Source of the DNA: Palaeococcus pacificus DY20341
Lineage (GTDB): Archaea; Methanobacteriota_B; Thermococci; Thermococcales; Thermococcaceae
Direction: 5' to 3'
Assembly: GCF_000725425.1 (NCBI RefSeq)
Contig: NZ_CP006019.1
Span: forward strand, 930,001 to 994,000
Length of the DNA: 64,000 bases
In this document: positions 55,617 through 64,000 of the stretch, piece after piece
Layout of the letters: each line of letters opens with the position of its first letter
Numbering within the stretch: position 1 is the first letter of the stretch
The notes under the pieces: model-generated
The model's database searches: none
What the model was told of the DNA's origin: nothing
What the model saw: only the letters and a program-made list of their open reading frames with translations
Made by a program: the position numbers and the translations under genes

Positions 55617-57671
55617 ATGAAGAAGGCAATGGCCTTAATTTTAGCTTTGATGATGTTTTCTTTAGTTCAAGTAAACCCAGTAAGGGCTGAGATATTTCCA
55701 AGCGACGTTTTAAAGTTTCCAGCTACGGGAAGTCCCGCAATAGCAAAGCCCGGAGAAACTATAATGGTTCAAACTGTTGAAGGGGTAGAAATTACAAAGC
55801 TCTCAATTGTCTCGATCCTAGACGGCCCTTACGACCTTGAAATTATCAAAAAAGATGGAAACACTATTGTGGCTAGGATACCTAGTGACATTCCTGCGGG
55901 GAGCTACTTCCTTCAGGTGGAGTCAAATAAAGGAGATGCTGTAATACCAAACGGCGTTGTTGTTTATGATGAGTATCCTAAGGTTCTCAGAATTTGGCAT
56001 GTTAGCGATTTGCACGTCACAAGCGGATCCAAAGTAGGATACGTTAGCGGTGAAAAATTCTGCAGGAGTTTGGACAAGTGTGGAGAAAATGCCATTCCCC
56101 TGAAGAGCTACTTTGCAACGGACAGCGCTTTAACTTACGGTGCTATGAGCAGTGATGTAGACCTAATTGTGGCGACCGGTGATGTGGTAGACACTGCTGG
56201 GGATATCGGTGGTTACAAACTTCTAGTGGATACCATAGAAAATGCCGTTGCTACTGGAAAGCCAGTAATATTCGTCAAAGGAAACCACGATGACCCACCG
56301 AACTATTACACAAAGCTCATTGGATTGACAGACTTTAACATAACCATAGGGAAATTCCTCATAATAGGTTTAGATTCTCACGGAGATCAAGCACACCCAG
56401 ATATGAGCCAATTGGAGTGGATGGAGAGCGTTTTAGAGGCGAATCCAGATAAGATACCAATTATTTTAGTGCACCACCCCTATTGGTACAAGACCCCCGA
56501 GGGAAGGAGCGGAAGGATTGAAGGTTACAGCGTTGCTGACGACTGGGACACTATTGCTCCTTGGGTAAGCTACTACTGGATTGGCGGCCCTGAAAGGACA
56601 AGTGAGGAGATTGCAAAGCGCTTCCTTGAGGATGTGGAGAAATACAACATTAAGCTCGTCCTCAGCGGTCACGTCCACGCCGACTATGTCCAGGTTTATA
56701 AGGATAAAAATGGAAATGAGCACTGGTTTGTTACATCAACTACTACAGGTGCCCCGGATAAGAGGGAAGAGGACAACTGGTATGGCTCAAGGATAGTTGA
56801 GATAGATGAGAACGGCAACGTCAAGTTGCCATACATTGAAGACATGTTTGGCACAATATTTGGACCTCTAAGCTCACTCCCAGTCCCACAGGAGTTCATA
56901 GTATTTAGAAAAACAGGTGAAGACGGAAGCGGGGTTAAATTCATTAACGAATACAAGGAGATAAGCGGGAAGTTCGTTTTAGTTGCTCCAGAAGGAGCTA
57001 AAGTGGATGAAGATGCAACAGACATTGATTACAAGCTCTTAGGTGAGAGGACAATTGGAGATAAGCACTACATGCTCTTTGAGATAACAGTTCCTCTTGG
57101 AGAGCACCAATTAGTGGTGAGCAAAGCTCCCGACAACCAAGAGCCTGCTGTAAAGATAGCTTATACCTCGCCATCAAAGATAAAGGCAGGTAAGCCCTTC
57201 AAGGTTTACTATAAAGCCAGCGACAACATTGGAGTTAAAGACACTTACGTTGAGATAATTGTCAATGGAGAAGTCAAAAAGTACGCGGCGATCCCGACGA
57301 AGGGAGACCCCAACAGTGACTACTTCTTCGCCCAGGTGGACGGCGTTGATAGCGAGGACTTCATAATCAGGGCCGTTGCAATAGACTTCAACGGTAACAA
57401 AGCTACCGCCGAGAAGGTTATTGGAAGCCCACAGACCACCACAACATCAAGTACAACCACCACTACCACGACAACTTCAAGCACCACAACCACATCAAGC
57501 ACAACTACAACGACTACCACAACTACTACAACCACTACCACATCAACTACCAGCACAACGACCTCCCCAAGCCCAAGCACAACAACCACCGAAGAAAAGG
57601 GAACATGCGGTCCAGCTGCGATAGTAGCTTTAGCATTAGTACCATTGCTCATGAGAAGAAAGAGAGAATGA
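55617..57671 (+). CDS. Secreted metallophosphoesterase with CGP-CTERM anchor
   Basis: A 684-residue exported calcineurin-type phosphoesterase. After a signal peptide (ALILALMMFSLVQVNPVRA) comes a ~100-residue beta domain, then the dimetal site: HVSDLHVT near residue 130, ATGDVVDT, KGNHDD, LVHHPYW and SGHVHADY. A C-terminal beta domain, a long Thr/Ser stalk and the CGP-CTERM tail (TCGPAAIVALALVPLLMRR) anchor it outside the cell. It may free phosphate or process surface phosphodiesters for the nearby ABC importer. GGTGATACC precedes the ATG at 55617. Confidence 0.92.
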   Translation: MKKAMALILALMMFSLVQVNPVRAEIFPSDVLKFPATGSPAIAKPGETIMVQTVEGVEITKLSIVSILDGPYDLEIIKKDGNTIVARIPSDIPAGSYFLQVESNKGDAVIPNGVVVYDEYPKVLRIWHVSDLHVTSGSKVGYVSGEKFCRSLDKCGENAIPLKSYFATDSALTYGAMSSDVDLIVATGDVVDTAGDIGGYKLLVDTIENAVATGKPVIFVKGNHDDPPNYYTKLIGLTDFNITIGKFLIIGLDSHGDQAHPDMSQLEWMESVLEANPDKIPIILVHHPYWYKTPEGRSGRIEGYSVADDWDTIAPWVSYYWIGGPERTSEEIAKRFLEDVEKYNIKLVLSGHVHADYVQVYKDKNGNEHWFVTSTTTGAPDKREEDNWYGSRIVEIDENGNVKLPYIEDMFGTIFGPLSSLPVPQEFIVFRKTGEDGSGVKFINEYKEISGKFVLVAPEGAKVDEDATDIDYKLLGERTIGDKHYMLFEITVPLGEHQLVVSKAPDNQEPAVKIAYTSPSKIKAGKPFKVYYKASDNIGVKDTYVEIIVNGEVKKYAAIPTKGDPNSDYFFAQVDGVDSEDFIIRAVAIDFNGNKATAEKVIGSPQTTTTSSTTTTTTTTSSTTTTSSTTTTTTTTTTTTTTSTTSTTTSPSPSTTTTEEKGTCGPAAIVALALVPLLMRRKRE

Positions 57672-57687
57672 TTTTTCTTTCTTTTTT
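57669..57687 (+). terminator. Pyrimidine-tract terminator of the phosphoesterase gene
   Basis: The same T-rich run as at 50264 follows the stop. It reaches the convergent helicase gene's stop codon. Confidence 0.6.
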
Positions 57688-59591
57688 CATTTGTAGAACC
57701 TCTTCAAATAGAGCTTCATTCTTTCGAGGTTTACCACGCGCATTGAATCAACCATCCAGTCTGGCAGATCTCTCTTTATGTTTCCCCAAGAAGCCCTGTA
57801 ATCTAAAATAACCACTGCTCCTTTATCCTCCTCGCTCCTGTGAACTCTGCCCGCGGCTTGGGCCAATTTTCGATGGGCCGGCAGATAATAACCGTAGTAG
57901 CGCCCTTTATTGGGGAACTTCTTTTCAAAGTACCTTATTTGGGCTTCAACTCTTGAAGTAGGTCGTGAATATGGAATTCCAACCAAAACGACTCCGTTCA
58001 TTTCATCGCCTACGTAGTCCTGCCCTTCACTGTTCCTTCCACCCATTACACCTAGTAAAACTCCCCCTTCCTCCTTTGATGCCTCCTTGAATGCCCTTAC
58101 CATACGATCGTTTTCTCTGGATGGAGCGTTTCTCTTCTCAATGAATACTCTCTTTCCAACCTCTTCCTGGATCCTCAGGGGCAGATTTGCCGAGATTAAT
58201 CCCTCCAATACTTCATAAGATGCGGTAAAAACGCCGACATTCTTTGGGATTAGCTTTGATGCCTCGACTATGTAGTCTGCCATTTTTTTATAGTTCTCCA
58301 TGCTCCTCTCTGCTCCTCTCGTAGAAACATCTTTGGCAACTAAAACTAGCGCGTTTTCACGCTTGATCATGCGGGGAAACTTCTTCAGCTTTCCTGAGAT
58401 GCCCATAATGTCCCTGAATGCTTCCATCGGTGAGAGAGTCCCTGACATGAATATGGCTGAGCGGACGTTTTTAATTGGCTCAAGAGCCTTTGAAGGGTCT
58501 AAAGCAACGAGCTCAAGGAAGAAGCCATTGTTTCGGCTCAGCATAAATAGATAGTCTTCCCTATCTTTGAGCATAATCCATGAAAGGAGGAACTCTCCAA
58601 CCCTGCCTATGTAAGAGCGGGGGGGTTTATTCTTCTCTATCTTGTCCTCTCTAATTGCATCCCCTACTTCCACCATTTCATTGAGGAACTTAATAAGGAA
58701 GCGGGAGTTTATGTTTAGCACCTCGTGGAGGTGTACGAATAGGGATTCTGGAGTTATAGGCACTTCCTCAATGCTGTAGGCCTCAAGCTTCTCGGTAAAG
58801 AGCTTCTCAACACCTCTCAAGAACACGCTCAAAAAGTTGGCTATCTCATGCTCGTTGTACTCTTCAGCCTCTTTAATAGCCCTTGAAATGCTGATGATGC
58901 TTAATTTATCGCTTAAAGCATTTATGGCTTGGTTGGGGAGGTTGTGAGCCTCATCAAAGATGACTATCAGGTCAGACGTATCGAGATCAAAGTACTTCAA
59001 GAAGTTCTCTCTAATTGGCGGGCTTATCATATAGAGGTAGCTTGCCACTATGACGTCCGCTTTGAAGGCAACCTTTCGGGTAAGCTCATAAGGACAAAAA
59101 TCAAGCATTTCGGAGTACTTTAAAATCTCTGCAGGCTCAGAAGGGTTTCCCAAAAAGTAGTTGGCAATCTCATCGAACTCCTCTTTTTTCTTTTTGACGT
59201 TCTCATAAAAGCTACATCTCTTAAGCTCCCTGAGGTTTTTACAAACTATCATAGCGTTGTAGGCATCGGGTGCAAAGTTGAGAATGTATGTGTGAAGGCA
59301 GAGGTCTTTTCGACTCCTAAACCCAACGCCACTTACGGGAGTTTTTGCATTTATTGCCTTTAGCTCTTCAATGACCCTATCCATCTGCTTGTGCGTCCTA
59401 GCCAAATAGAGCACTTTATATCCCAGCTGCTTAGCGTAGGGCAAAACTCCAGCCAAGACGCTGATTGTCTTTCCAAAACCTGTTGGAGCTTCTATTATGA
59501 TGTTTTCTCCATTCCTAACTGCTTCATCCACTAACTTTATGAACTCCTTCTGATTGGGCCTAAGCTCTCCGTAGGGAAAGTAGTCGCTCAT
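57687..59591 (-). CDS. XPD/Rad3-family DNA helicase with iron-sulfur cluster
   Basis: A 634-residue SF2 5'-3' DNA helicase. Walker A EAPTGFGKT is at 34-42, four cysteines (C98, C117, C126, C166) fit the [4Fe-4S] domain, DEAHNLPN gives Walker B, and the last motif reads QAAGRVHRSEEDKG. It belongs to the XPD/DinG repair helicases; archaeal XPD acts in DNA repair. The ATG at 59591 has GAGTGAT upstream, with another in-frame ATG two codons earlier as alternative. Confidence 0.93.
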   Translation of the reverse strand: MSDYFPYGELRPNQKEFIKLVDEAVRNGENIIIEAPTGFGKTISVLAGVLPYAKQLGYKVLYLARTHKQMDRVIEELKAINAKTPVSGVGFRSRKDLCLHTYILNFAPDAYNAMIVCKNLRELKRCSFYENVKKKKEEFDEIANYFLGNPSEPAEILKYSEMLDFCPYELTRKVAFKADVIVASYLYMISPPIRENFLKYFDLDTSDLIVIFDEAHNLPNQAINALSDKLSIISISRAIKEAEEYNEHEIANFLSVFLRGVEKLFTEKLEAYSIEEVPITPESLFVHLHEVLNINSRFLIKFLNEMVEVGDAIREDKIEKNKPPRSYIGRVGEFLLSWIMLKDREDYLFMLSRNNGFFLELVALDPSKALEPIKNVRSAIFMSGTLSPMEAFRDIMGISGKLKKFPRMIKRENALVLVAKDVSTRGAERSMENYKKMADYIVEASKLIPKNVGVFTASYEVLEGLISANLPLRIQEEVGKRVFIEKRNAPSRENDRMVRAFKEASKEEGGVLLGVMGGRNSEGQDYVGDEMNGVVLVGIPYSRPTSRVEAQIRYFEKKFPNKGRYYGYYLPAHRKLAQAAGRVHRSEEDKGAVVILDYRASWGNIKRDLPDWMVDSMRVVNLERMKLYLKRFYK

Positions 59592-59681
59592 GGGCATCAC
59601 TCATGGGTTTAAGCTTTGAGAATTGATACTTCTCGACACTTTATAAATGCTGTGAAGCTTAAAAATAAATGGAGAAAAAGC

Positions 59682-60845
59682 TCACCCAATCTGGAAGGCT
59701 GAGCTCCTAAGCTCGCCGCGCTCAAAGCGGTGAGGGTCGTACCACTCCCAATCGAGAGGTACTTTGCTCTTTCCTTTAGCTATCAGCTCTGCCATGGCCT
59801 CTCCAACAGCTGGTGCCATCATGAAGCCGTGGCCCGAAAACCCAGCAGCAATATAAAAGCCTTCCAAGTGGTTGATTTTTCCAATAGCTGGGTTGCTATC
59901 GGGCGTTTTTGCATAAAAACCGGCCCACTGTCTTAGAACATGGACATACTTTAGAGCAGGCACTATTTGGGTGGCCCACCTCAGGACACCACGCATGAAG
60001 TCGTATGTGGGGCTTACATCGTCTAAGTTCTTTGGAACGCTCTCAATTCCAGAGCCGCATATAACTCCCCCATCTTCGCCGTCTTGAATGACGTATGAGT
60101 CGTTCCACGCTGGCGGACAGACGAGGGGCTCAATTTGACCTGGCGCTAGGGGTTCAGTCTTTATCAGCTGGTGTTTGTAAGCTTTTATTGGAATGAAATC
60201 CCTATCTAAACCAGCCATTTCGTTTATGAGGGGCGCCCAAGAGTTAGCCGCGTTTACAACAACATCTGCTTTTATGATGCCTTTGGAGGTTTTCACTCCC
60301 TTAACACTGCCGTCCTCTACAATTATGTCCTCCACAGGAGTGTATTCATAAATTTCAGCCCCAAGCTCTTTGGCCTTCTCTGCATAAGCAAAAACCGTCT
60401 TGAATGGGTTGGCTTTTCCGTCCTCTGGATTCCAAGCTCCTCCTAAAAATGGCTCCGTGTTTAGAGGGGGAACTATCTCTTTGGCTTCTTCGGGAGTTAT
60501 GAGCCTCGTGGGAACACCGAATTTATTCTGCAAAGCTATGTTCCTCTTAAAAGCCTCGATTTCTTCTTCACTCGTTGCCAAGAATAAATATCCAGTCTGC
60601 TTAAAGTTTACATCATACTCGAGCTCTTCGCTAAGCTTTTTCCACCTCTCAACACTGTACTTCATGAGCTTTATATTGGCCTCATCAGTAAACTGGGCCC
60701 TAATTCCAGTAGCGCATCTAAAAGTGGAGCCATTTCCGAGGTAGCCTTTTTCAAACACAGCGCATTTAACCCCAAGCTTTGCTAAGTTGTAGGCTATTGA
60801 AAGCCCTATAACTCCACCGCCAATGACAACGACGTCAGTCTTCAT
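59682..60845 (-). CDS. pdhB: Dye-linked L-proline dehydrogenase-type beta subunit (FAD oxidoreductase)
   Basis: A 387-residue FAD-dependent amine/imino-acid oxidase of the DAO/sarcosine-oxidase-beta type. The dinucleotide fold VVVIGGGVIGLSIAYNL opens the protein, and the C-terminus has FYAKTPDSNPAIG and YIAAGFSGHGFMMAPAVGE for FAD binding. In Thermococcus profundus the matching gene makes the proline-oxidising subunit of a four-subunit dehydrogenase, and the gene order here agrees. Proline is the likely substrate, sarcosine or hydroxyproline the alternatives. It overlaps pdhX by 11 bases. Confidence 0.88.
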   Translation of the reverse strand: MKTDVVVIGGGVIGLSIAYNLAKLGVKCAVFEKGYLGNGSTFRCATGIRAQFTDEANIKLMKYSVERWKKLSEELEYDVNFKQTGYLFLATSEEEIEAFKRNIALQNKFGVPTRLITPEEAKEIVPPLNTEPFLGGAWNPEDGKANPFKTVFAYAEKAKELGAEIYEYTPVEDIIVEDGSVKGVKTSKGIIKADVVVNAANSWAPLINEMAGLDRDFIPIKAYKHQLIKTEPLAPGQIEPLVCPPAWNDSYVIQDGEDGGVICGSGIESVPKNLDDVSPTYDFMRGVLRWATQIVPALKYVHVLRQWAGFYAKTPDSNPAIGKINHLEGFYIAAGFSGHGFMMAPAVGEAMAELIAKGKSKVPLDWEWYDPHRFERGELRSSAFQIG

Positions 60846-61104
60846 TCATCTCACCCACCAAAATACCTATTGGAACGGGTCTTATGGGAATTCTCGTCGC
60901 GGGAAGCTTAATCTCCTCAACGCTCTTTCCGGTTTTTCTAGCCAAAATGCTGACTACTAGCGGTAGACACGTCCTTCCCTGACATGGTCCCATCCCAATC
61001 CTTAGAATACGCTTTATCTCTTCGATATCGGTGATTCCCTGCTCGATGAGTTCTTCGATTTCCTCAACTGTTACCTCATTACACCGACAGATTATCCTGA
61101 CCAT
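60835..61104 (-). CDS. pdhX: Small BFD-like [2Fe-2S] subunit
   Basis: An 89-residue subunit with four cysteines in BFD-like spacing (CRCNEVT at the N-terminus and MGPCQGRTC at about 45), which should hold a [2Fe-2S] cluster for electron transfer inside the dehydrogenase complex. GGGGGGAG before the ATG at 61104 decides the start. It lies between pdhF and pdhB with a 1-base gap and an 11-base overlap. Confidence 0.85.
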   Translation of the reverse strand: MVRIICRCNEVTVEEIEELIEQGITDIEEIKRILRIGMGPCQGRTCLPLVVSILARKTGKSVEEIKLPATRIPIRPVPIGILVGEMNED

Positions 61105-61105
61105 G

Positions 61106-61612
61106 CTACTCCCCCCTAACTCTAACAGCCCTAACATCCCAAGCGAGCTCCAACGGCATTTCCACAGTTATTATCGGCGTATCTCCCTTGCTCCTCTCTC
61201 TTGGAATCAGCGTAACTACTTTTCCTCTTCCAACCTCTTTTCCTTCCCTGTTTAAGAGAACCACTTCTTCACCGACCTTTGGAACCGGCAGGAGCTCATG
61301 GGGCATTGTAACCCTTGCTTTATCCCCCAAATAGTGAACCATGAAAAATGCCAATCCGGGGCAGATTTGAACACACAAAGAGCATCCGATGCACTTTTCG
61401 TAATCAACTCTTGGAACCGCATTTGGGTTTTCCATGAGAACCGCGTTAGTGGGGCAAATTTCTTTACAGGGAGTACATGGGATTTCTTGAGGACATTCCG
61501 GAACCGCAACGGGCTTAGCTCTTAAACGCTCTTCACTTGGAAGCCCGACATAGTTTTTGAGTTCCTCAACCGTTAGATAGCCCTCACGGAGAAAGTGCGG
61601 GATTTCGCTCAT
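61106..61612 (-). CDS. pdhF: Ferredoxin-like subunit of the Pdh complex
   Basis: A 168-residue protein with two [4Fe-4S]-type motifs, CPQEIPCTPCKEICP and CIGCSLCVQICPG, between a short N-terminal arm (FLREGYLTVEELKNYVGL) and a beta-rich C-terminal domain. It should pass electrons between the FAD subunits. The ATG overlaps the pdhA stop (ATGA), with GGTGGTGATAAA upstream. Confidence 0.88.
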   Translation of the reverse strand: MSEIPHFLREGYLTVEELKNYVGLPSEERLRAKPVAVPECPQEIPCTPCKEICPTNAVLMENPNAVPRVDYEKCIGCSLCVQICPGLAFFMVHYLGDKARVTMPHELLPVPKVGEEVVLLNREGKEVGRGKVVTLIPRERSKGDTPIITVEMPLELAWDVRAVRVRGE

Positions 61613-63045
61613 TTTATCACCACCTTCTTCAGGCCCTCAAGGACGTGCCTTCCAAATGGGCCACTCCTAAATTCATTTAGCGCTTCCTGGGCCTTCTCAA
61701 TTTCATTTAGCCACTCGGGAGCTGCTACACCTATGCTCAATGCCGCAGCAATTCCAGCGACTTTACCTTCAAGCATGGCCGTTGTTGCCTCTTCTATCCC
61801 CGCAGAATCACCTGCGACAAAGATCCCTTTTATTGTCGTCTCCATCCTATTATCCCTGCACACCACGTGCCCTCCAAGCTCCCTAGCGTAGATTATTTGA
61901 CATCCCACTTGATGGAGAATCTCTATACTCGGCCTAAGGCCGACAGCCAGGGCTATTACATCGACATCAAAGATTTTCTCCGTTCCCGGTATTGGCTTCC
62001 AATTGTCGTCTAGCTGAGCAACAACCGCTCTCTCTACTCTCTCTTTCCCCTCGGCTCTTAGAATAGTATGTCTCGTTAGAATTGGAATCCCCAAGCGTCT
62101 GACTTTAGCAGCGTGAACGAAATAGCCTCCAACTTTTGGCATGGCCTCAACTATTGCTTTAACCTCAACACCTGCCTGTACAAGTTGATATGCCAAAATT
62201 AAGCCCACATTACCAGCACCAACTATTAAAACTCTATCTCCTGGTTTTACCCCATACGTGTTCATTAGAGTTTGAATTGCTCCAGCGCCGTAAACTCCGG
62301 GTAAATCGTTGTTCTCAAAAGGAATCATGCGCTCCATAGCTCCTGTAGCCACTACGACAGCTTTTCCCCTAAACTCCATAAGCTCCTTATTCTTTTTGAC
62401 TGCCACAACGAGCTTTTCTTCCCCATCTTGAAACATTGCTATAGCTGAAGTCTCCATAAACACTTCAATGTTCTCCCGCTTCTTAAGCTCCTCTTCAAGT
62501 ATCTCTGCTATCTTAATACCCCTAACTCCAGCGAACTGCTCCCTCTTTCCAAAGAACTTGTGCGTCTGTTTAACTAATTGACCGCCGAGCATGGGGTTTT
62601 CATCGAGCAATACAACTTTTGCACCAGCATCGGCTGCGTTTATTGCTGCCATTAGGCCAGCTGGCCCTCCTCCTATCACAATTATATCGGCGTTCACTTT
62701 TTGAGCATCTTTCCACTTCGGCGGCTTAGCGTCTCTTGGCAGCTTTGGCTTGTCCACCTGCTTCTCTATCCTCATGCCCTCTTCGACTAATGTTATACAA
62801 GAGCGGACATTTGGAATTCCATTGACTGCAACCAAACAAGAGGAGCACTTCCCTATTGCACAGAAGAGTCCTCTCGGTCTTTCCCTCTTTTCGCTCGTTT
62901 TGTACACCCAAATTCCTGCCGCATGAAGCGCCATTGCTATTGTTTCCCCTTCGTATGCTTCTATCGGTTGTCCTTCGAAGTATATCGTTACTTTCTTGCC
63001 CCGTCTATAATCGAAGTTTAGAATAGGATGTTCATTGAGGCGCAT
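61609..63045 (-). CDS. pdhA: Pdh complex alpha subunit (FAD/NAD oxidoreductase with [2Fe-2S] domain)
   Basis: A 478-residue flavoprotein. The N-terminal ~100 residues form a Fer2_4-type domain (GLFCAIGKCSSCLVAVNG, then RSCIT). The FAD loop IIVIGGGPAGLMAAINA and a second dinucleotide loop VLIVGAGNVGLILAYQL follow. In the T. profundus complex the alpha subunit carries NADH-dye or electron-transfer activity. First gene of the pdhA-F-X-B operon; GGTGA precedes the ATG. Confidence 0.9.
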   Translation of the reverse strand: MRLNEHPILNFDYRRGKKVTIYFEGQPIEAYEGETIAMALHAAGIWVYKTSEKRERPRGLFCAIGKCSSCLVAVNGIPNVRSCITLVEEGMRIEKQVDKPKLPRDAKPPKWKDAQKVNADIIVIGGGPAGLMAAINAADAGAKVVLLDENPMLGGQLVKQTHKFFGKREQFAGVRGIKIAEILEEELKKRENIEVFMETSAIAMFQDGEEKLVVAVKKNKELMEFRGKAVVVATGAMERMIPFENNDLPGVYGAGAIQTLMNTYGVKPGDRVLIVGAGNVGLILAYQLVQAGVEVKAIVEAMPKVGGYFVHAAKVRRLGIPILTRHTILRAEGKERVERAVVAQLDDNWKPIPGTEKIFDVDVIALAVGLRPSIEILHQVGCQIIYARELGGHVVCRDNRMETTIKGIFVAGDSAGIEEATTAMLEGKVAGIAAALSIGVAAPEWLNEIEKAQEALNEFRSGPFGRHVLEGLKKVVIK

Positions 63046-63236
63046 AGACTTTCACCAATGTAAATAGATGTGAATAGCTTTATGAGTGTTTTTTCATAGA
63101 AATGTTATGCACCTTTGGTTAGAAAAGCACTTTCTACGGTTCATCGTGCAGTGTTTTGCTTGTGCTGAGCTCACTAACTTTGAGAGATTACTACAAAAAG
63201 CAAAGATAAAAATGGGGGATAAACCCTGATCGGGCA
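63046..63236. other. Spacer between the two Pdh-type units
   Basis: About 190 bases without a gene. On the minus strand it should hold the promoter of pdhA; no clear palindrome or hairpin was seen. Confidence 0.5.
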
Positions 63237-64000
63237 TCATCCCATTTGAATTGCCTTGGTTCTGAGCTCGCCCTTCTCGAAACGATAGGGGTCGTACCAC
63301 CAGAGCGGTAATTTGGTTTTGCCCTTCGTTATTAGTTCCGCTAAAGCTTCTGCAACGGCAGGAGCCATCATGAAGCCGTGGCCAGAGAATCCAGCAGCAA
63401 TATAGTAGTCGTTTATCTCCTCTATCCTACCTATTGCAGGATTGCTATCGGGTGTTTTTGCGTAAAAACCAGCCCACGTTCTAAGTATCAGCAAATCCTT
63501 TAAAGCGGGGACTATTTTAATAAAGTTCTTGCTGACTTCCTTTACAAACTCATAAGTTGATGTTAGATCATAAGTAGGGCCGTATTCAAGCCCAATTCCA
63601 CCTACTATTCCTCCATGGGCCGTTTGAGTGAGGTAGGCGTGGTTGTGCTTAAAGGATATAACCATTGGATTAATCTGTCCCTGTCTTAATGGTTGAGTGA
63701 TAACCGCTTGGTGCTTGTAGGGCTCAATAGGGATTTTGATCGGAACTTTTGCCATGGCATTTATGAGCTTAGCCCATGCATTTGTAGCGTTGATTACTAT
63801 ACTTGTCCTGAAGAGACCTCTATTAGTCTTAACACCCTTTATTTCACCGTTTTCCATAACGATGTCCTTAACTTCAGTGTATTCGTGTATCTCTGCTCCG
63901 AGCTTCTTAGCTTCTTGGGCAAAGGCTATGGTGGTCTTGAAAGGATCGGCTTTTCCATCAGTTGGATTCCATGAGGCCGCTAAAACATCCTTTGTGTTTA
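63237..64000 (-). CDS. Second PdhB-like FAD oxidoreductase, cut by the window edge
   Basis: The frame is open to the last base, so the N-terminus lies outside; about 253 residues are visible. It aligns with PdhB at 59682-60845 along its length (WNPTDGKADPFKTTIAFA against WNPEDGKANPFKTVFAYA; YIAAGFSGHGFMMAPAV in both) but is clearly diverged, so it is a paralogue, not a recent copy. It could serve another substrate, or another alpha/F/X set could lie upstream. No frameshift is seen. Confidence 0.85.
   Translation of the reverse strand, partial: NTKDVLAASWNPTDGKADPFKTTIAFAQEAKKLGAEIHEYTEVKDIVMENGEIKGVKTNRGLFRTSIVINATNAWAKLINAMAKVPIKIPIEPYKHQAVITQPLRQGQINPMVISFKHNHAYLTQTAHGGIVGGIGLEYGPTYDLTSTYEFVKEVSKNFIKIVPALKDLLILRTWAGFYAKTPDSNPAIGRIEEINDYYIAAGFSGHGFMMAPAVAEALAELITKGKTKLPLWWYDPYRFEKGELRTKAIQMG

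Overview
The window is chromosomal DNA of a hyperthermophilic euryarchaeon of the order Thermococcales, most likely a Thermococcus of moderate G+C content (species not determined). The signs are a family B DNA polymerase with an intein in motif A, archaeal TBP, aMBF1, aIF2-beta, MCM and GINS, glycerol-1-phosphate dehydrogenase (archaeal lipids), the indolepyruvate oxidoreductase plus ADP-forming acyl-CoA synthetase gene trio, a pdhA-F-X-B amino-acid dehydrogenase cluster, CGP-CTERM surface proteins, strong Shine-Dalgarno sites of the GGAGGTGA type and TTTATAAA-type TATA boxes in front of tRNA genes.

Layout. (1) 1-7130: a defence island. It holds the 3' end of a HEPN protein, hsdS, an uncharacterised membrane-anchored protein, hsdR, a YgjP-like metallopeptidase and an EVE-domain protein. 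A G+C-rich patch with a tRNA 3'-end-like sequence lies inside it, and tRNA-His sits at its right edge. (2) 7400-31150: core genome with eight tRNA genes, wyosine synthesis (Taw3), a membrane sensor with a cytoplasmic HTH, acyl-CoA synthetase-IorA-IorB, TBP, aMBF1, PurA, a DEAD-box helicase, IMPase/FBPase, EgsA, AhcY, TrmO, a lipase/metalloprotease pair, a TSUP transporter, a box C/D guide RNA and a TOPRIM-like/HAD pair. (3) 31200-47400: information processing (intein-bearing PolB, aIF2-beta, MCM, Gins23, TrmG10, NreA with a PCNA-binding tail and a box C/D RNA overlapping its stop codon, TyrRS), plus an M42 peptidase, an NPP-type phosphodiesterase and 5-oxoprolinase PxpABC. (4) 47440-57690: a cell-surface region with three CGP-CTERM proteins: a large protein with an internal tandem duplication, an ABC solute-binding protein with its fused permease and ATPase, and a secreted metallophosphoesterase. 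(5) 57690-64000: an XPD-family helicase, then the four-subunit Pdh-type flavo/iron-sulfur dehydrogenase and a second, truncated PdhB paralogue at the window edge.

How they work together. Peptide and amino-acid use is well represented: IorAB and the ADP-forming synthetase make acyl-CoA and then ATP from aromatic amino acids, PxpABC opens 5-oxoproline, the Pdh complex oxidises an imino/amino acid such as proline, and M42 and HExxH peptidases supply substrates. The surface cluster probably captures and processes an external ligand. The least understood parts are the membrane protein inside the type I restriction locus, the G+C-rich patch beside it and the duplicated CGP-CTERM surface protein, whose repeats look homogenised at DNA level.

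All calls rest on reading the sequence and recalling protein families; no database search was run.
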